Source: an uncultured Bacteroidota bacterium
GTDB lineage: Bacteria > Bacteroidota > Bacteroidia > JABEUT01
Length of the DNA stretch: 42,405 nt
Assembly: GCA_903916255.1 (NCBI GenBank)
Contig: CAIWVW010000114.1
Coordinates: 1 to 42,405 of the forward strand
Direction: 5' to 3'
The translations under genes and the position numbers were made by a program. The notes below the pieces were generated by a model. It worked only from the letters and a program-made list of their open reading frames with translations. It was not told where the DNA came from and searched no databases. Numbering within the stretch: the first letter of the stretch is position 1; every line of letters starts with the position of its first letter. Of this stretch, positions 39,717-42,405 are shown in pieces.

Positions 39717-40370
39717 ATGGAACAAACGAGTTCTGCTCTAAATCCGGGTACTATTGACTTGGTAGTAAAGCAGGGAATCTTCAAAAACAAATTGGTGATT
39801 GACCGGCTCGGAATCGAATTCAAAAAAAGATATGTGCCATTCAGCGATATAGAAAGTTTGCGATATGGAGTTACAAATGTGTATGTTAACGGAATTCACA
39901 CCAATGTTAATTATACGTTTGATTTTCTCGAAACGAACCAAAAGAAATTCAGGGTATTCTTTTCCGCAGTTGGATTCAGCAAGAAAAGCAAGCAGGAAGC
40001 AGCGGAACACTATCCGGTAATTGTCGATATTTTATGGAAACATATTACCTCTAAAATTGTGAATACAATGATTCAGACACTCAACTCGAATGGGACTGTG
40101 AGAGTAGGGAATTTTGAAGTCGGGCGGAAAGGAATCAAGGTGTTTTACAGGAAGTTCTTTTTCTTTAAGCGGGAAATTTTTCTTCCCTGGAAGGATTGCC
40201 TGAAAGGGGTCGGCCCGGGATATTTTTATATACAATCGGCATCTGATAAAGGGATATTAGCAAAAAGCACTTTCCTTTCTACCTGGAACCTGAATGCCCT
40301 TCATTCTCTTATAAATTATTTATGGGAAAATGGCAACTGCTTTAAACTGGAAAGGGGCGAGAAGATTTAA
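39717..40370 (+). CDS. Protein with two tandem PH-like (bacterial PH) domains
   Basis: 217 aa with no TM segment. Two similar halves: FKNKLVIDRLGIEFKKRYVPFSDIESLRYG (22-51) and VGNFEVGRKGIKVFYRKFFFFKREIFLPWKDCL (about 131-163). Each is a beta-rich core with a final helix, as in bacterial PH-type folds. The internal repeat is weak but visible. The function is not known. It lies 20 bp before the SDR gene, which it probably shares a transcript with. Confidence 0.55.
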   Translation: MEQTSSALNPGTIDLVVKQGIFKNKLVIDRLGIEFKKRYVPFSDIESLRYGVTNVYVNGIHTNVNYTFDFLETNQKKFRVFFSAVGFSKKSKQEAAEHYPVIVDILWKHITSKIVNTMIQTLNSNGTVRVGNFEVGRKGIKVFYRKFFFFKREIFLPWKDCLKGVGPGYFYIQSASDKGILAKSTFLSTWNLNALHSLINYLWENGNCFKLERGEKI

Positions 40371-40390
40371 ATAATCAATAAAATTGAATT

Positions 40391-41218
40391 ATGAAAAATG
40401 TAATTGTAGTAATTGGTGCCGGGTCGATTGGCCAGGCTATAGCGCGACGTGTAAGTTCAGGCAAACATGTATTGCTTGCCGATTTACGCAAAGAGAATGC
40501 TGAAGCAGCAGCTAAGGTATTGAGCGAGGCCGGATTTGATGTGAGCACCACAATTGTTGATGTTTCATCACGGCAGTCAGTTCATGAACTTGTTGAAAAG
40601 GCAACAGGGCTTGGTTCTGTAATGGGGCTGATTCATGCTGCGGGGGTTTCTCCTTCACAAGCGCCTAAGGAAGCTGTCCTTAAGGTAGACCTTTATGGAA
40701 CCGCTCTTATACTTGAAGAGTTTGGGAATATAATTGCACAAGGAGGTTCGGGTGTTGTAATCGCGTCGCAATCGGGGCACCGCCTTCCTGCACTTACTCC
40801 TGATCAGGATAAAGAACTCGCAACAACTCCGGTAGAAAAATTACTGGCGCTTCCCTGGTTGCAACCGGAAAAAATAAAAGACACGTTACATGCTTATCAG
40901 GTTTCCAAACGTGCAAACTCCTTACGTGTGATGGCTGAAGCGGTGCGCTGGGGCAAGCGGGGTGCCCGAATCAATACCATCAGTCCGGGCATAATAATTA
41001 CACCTTTGGCCAAAGATGAGCTAACAGGTCCTCGCGGCGAAGGTTACCGCAACATGATTGAAAAATGTCCCGCAGGGCGTGCAGGAACTCCCGATGAAGT
41101 AGGAAACGTAGGCGCCCTGCTAATGGGCGCAGACGGTGCATTTATTACAGGCAGCGATTTCCTTATGGATGGCGGGGTTACAGCTGCTTATTGGTATGGC
41201 GAATTAGCACCAAAATGA
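40391..41218 (+). CDS. Short-chain dehydrogenase/reductase (SDR)
   Basis: 275 aa NAD(P)-dependent oxidoreductase. The Rossmann motif is VIGAGSIGQAIA (7-18, a GAGSIG variant of the usual TGxxxGIG), AAGVSPS gives the NAG-like motif, catalytic Ser near 126-128 (IASQSG), Tyr169 and Lys173 (AYQVSK), and ISPGIIITPL after the active site. The substrate is unknown. Its stop overlaps the start of the next gene (ATGA at 41215-41218), so they are coupled. Confidence 0.9.
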   Translation: MKNVIVVIGAGSIGQAIARRVSSGKHVLLADLRKENAEAAAKVLSEAGFDVSTTIVDVSSRQSVHELVEKATGLGSVMGLIHAAGVSPSQAPKEAVLKVDLYGTALILEEFGNIIAQGGSGVVIASQSGHRLPALTPDQDKELATTPVEKLLALPWLQPEKIKDTLHAYQVSKRANSLRVMAEAVRWGKRGARINTISPGIIITPLAKDELTGPRGEGYRNMIEKCPAGRAGTPDEVGNVGALLMGADGAFITGSDFLMDGGVTAAYWYGELAPK

Positions 41219-41793
41219 ATCCTAAAGCAGACGAATACATAAGCAATATCCCACAGTGGCAGCAAGAACTGAAAGCATTGAGAATGATTTGCCTTGATTG
41301 CAACCTTGTGGAGGAATTCAAATGGAGCATTCCTGTTTATACATTTCATAAGAAAAATATTGTCGGGATAAACAGATTAAAGGAATCTGTTGTGCTTGCG
41401 TTTTTTAAAGGGGCCTTGTTAAGTGATGAGGATGGTATTCTCCTCCAGCCCGGAAAAGTGCAAGCGGCACGTTGGGTTAAATTCAAGTCTATTAAGGAAA
41501 TAATCAAATTGGAGCCTATTTTGAAAGCCTATATTTTTGAAGCTATTGAAGTGGAAAAGGCAGGATTGAAAGTAATTAAGAAAAAGACCTCTGACTACCC
41601 TATGCCCGAAGAATTTCAAAATAAATTAAATGAAATACCTGCCCTAAAAAAAGCATTTTATGCATTAACACCCGGTCGGCAACGTGCATATATTCTTTAT
41701 TTTTCCCAAGCAAAACAATCCAAAACAAGGGAAGCAAGGGTTGAAAAATATGTGCAACAGATTTTGAAGGGTAAGGGACTTAATGATTTGTAA
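41215..41793 (+). CDS. YdeI/OmdA-like protein, second copy
   Basis: 192 aa from the ATG at 41215, which overlaps the SDR stop; an in-frame ATG at 41191 lies inside the SDR gene. It matches the protein at 38501-39097 throughout (LRMICLDCNLVEEFKWSIPVYTF, VVLAFFKGALLSDEDG, and the end ALKKAFYALTPGRQRAYILY followed by FSQAKQSKTREARVEKY), a duplication within the cluster. Function unknown; co-translated with the SDR. Confidence 0.87.
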   Translation: MNPKADEYISNIPQWQQELKALRMICLDCNLVEEFKWSIPVYTFHKKNIVGINRLKESVVLAFFKGALLSDEDGILLQPGKVQAARWVKFKSIKEIIKLEPILKAYIFEAIEVEKAGLKVIKKKTSDYPMPEEFQNKLNEIPALKKAFYALTPGRQRAYILYFSQAKQSKTREARVEKYVQQILKGKGLNDL

Positions 41794-41805
41794 GGGTAGA
41801 ATGCT

Positions 41806-41885
41806 AACCACGGAGACACAGAGGGCACAGATTTTCACAGAAAATGCTATTCCGTGTTTATCTGTGTCCTCCGTGTCTCCGTGGT
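41806..41885. repeat. Inverted repeat, ACCACGGAGACACAGAG family
   Basis: ACCACGGAGACACAGAG followed by GGCACAGA (41807-41831) pairs with TCTGTGTCCTCCGTGTCTCC and GTGGT (41861-41885), a 25-bp imperfect stem with a 29-nt loop. A half copy is at 42286-42324 and a relative is at 23541-23630. Confidence 0.8.
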
Positions 41886-41888
41886 GAA

Positions 41889-41896
41889 TATATTTG
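41889..41896 (+). promoter_or_regulatory. Candidate -7 box of the DUF1801 gene
   Basis: TATATTTG, 21 bp before the ATG at 41917 and directly after the inverted repeat. Confidence 0.5.
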
Positions 41897-41916
41897 TATC
41901 AATAAACTTTCCCCTT

Positions 41917-42273
41917 ATGAAGAAGCCCAAATCCGTTGATGAATATATCTCCTGGTTTCCGGAAGAAGACCAGAAACTGCTAGAAAAAATGAGAGCCGTT
42001 ATTAAAGAAACTGCGCCCGATGCAGAGGAAGTAATAAGTTACGGTATGCCCGGCTATAAACTAAATGGGCAGCTGGTATGGTTTGCCAGCTTTAAAAACC
42101 ATATCGGGTTTTATCCGAGGGGTTCTTCCGCCATTAATGCATTCGAAAAAGAACTGGCAGGATATAAAACATCCAAGGGCGCTATTCAGTTTCCAAAGGA
42201 TAAACCGCTGCCAATAGCTCTTATTAAAAAGATAGTGAAATATAGGGTGAAGGAGAATTTGGGGAAGAAATAG
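41917..42273 (+). CDS. DUF1801 domain protein
   Basis: 118 aa from the ATG at 41917; the frame is open to 41854, but that stretch lies in the inverted repeat. It has the DUF1801 pattern SVDEYISWFPEEDQKLLEKMRAVIKETAPDAEEVISYGMPGYKLNGQLV, with IGFYPRGSSAINAFEKEL and GAIQFPKDKPLPIALIKKIV at the end. The fold is related to frataxin-like proteins in structure databases (recalled); a metal-related role is speculation. It has its own promoter candidate and is the last gene of the cluster. Confidence 0.87.
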   Translation: MKKPKSVDEYISWFPEEDQKLLEKMRAVIKETAPDAEEVISYGMPGYKLNGQLVWFASFKNHIGFYPRGSSAINAFEKELAGYKTSKGAIQFPKDKPLPIALIKKIVKYRVKENLGKK

Positions 42274-42285
42274 AACAGGAATACT

Positions 42286-42324
42286 AACCATGGAGGCATG
42301 GAGGACACAGATTTTCACAGAGAA
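42286..42324 (+). repeat. Half copy of the ACCACGGAGACACAGAG family
   Basis: ACCATGGAGGCATGGAGGAC followed by ACAGATTTTCACAGAGA; the right arm is missing or replaced by the next repeat. Confidence 0.6.
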
Positions 42325-42343
42325 GAATATCCATTTTTATGAA

Positions 42344-42384
42344 CGAGATTCCTCACTACGCTTCGCTCCGTTCGGAATGACAGC
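42344..42384 (-). repeat. Interspersed repeat, CATTCCGAACGGAGCGAAGC family
   Basis: Reverse complement reads GTCATTCCGAACGGAGCGAA then GCGTAGTGAGGAATCTCG, the same family as the repeat at 5-40 in opposite orientation. Confidence 0.6.
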
Positions 42385-42405
42385 TTTTCTGGGGTTGGAA
42401 AGGGG

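Overview
The window is a chromosomal segment of an unnamed member of the Bacteroidota, probably an environmental Chitinophagales or Sphingobacteriales-type organism. This is inferred from four things: secreted proteins ending in type IX secretion (T9SS) sorting domains (9459-11678 and 27413-29140), many promoter-like TAnnTTTG boxes, TPR-linked adenylate cyclases, and an A+T-rich composition with numerous short interspersed palindromic repeats. No rRNA, tRNA, CRISPR array or transposase gene was seen.

Layout. 1-7106: an operon of TetR regulator, TolC-like outer-membrane channel, lipoprotein adaptor and RND pump; the pump carries an unusual C-terminal DUF805 membrane domain. 7115-9412: a GNAT acetyltransferase, a SPOR-like exported protein and a lipoprotein. 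9459-12476: a PNGase F-like T9SS-secreted protein and TruB. 12486-18890: two TPR/adenylate cyclase genes on the minus strand, one broken by a one-base frameshift in an A7 run. They are accompanied by two truncated copies of the cyclase tail and by two copies of a MITE-like element bracketing a TPR lipoprotein; a Crp/Fnr-type regulator lies next to them. 18909-24833: a membrane protein, a DUF3857/transglutaminase-like protein, a hotdog thioesterase with a possibly structured leader, a membrane protein, TrmO, a chimeric mini-ORF made of a duplicated trmO start plus another segment, and two hypothetical proteins. 24856-29140: a DEAD-box RNA helicase with an RGG/S-rich tail and a PKD-repeat T9SS protein.

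29219-33818 is the accessory part. Between about 29742 and 32302 a boundary motif of about 60 bp recurs at least seven times (plus partial copies). It separates very different payloads: a clan AA aspartic protease gene, a secreted-protein gene, a PemK-type toxin/antitoxin pair, palindrome pairs in 153-bp units, and two further small repeat elements. This cassette-like mosaic is the best candidate here for something undescribed; no integrase is visible in the window and the motif does not match canonical attC sites. It is followed by two small hypothetical genes and a GNAT-like gene.

33905-42273: dnaK with a candidate sigma-54-type promoter overlapping a palindrome, an Imm26-like protein, then a co-oriented cluster (ArsR, two SRPBCC/AHSA1 proteins, YdeI-like, DoxX-like, a tandem PH-like protein, SDR, a second YdeI-like, DUF1801). 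The ArsR gene has a direct-repeat operator straddling its -10-type box. Interspersed palindromic repeats of several families fill most longer intergenic gaps and both window ends.
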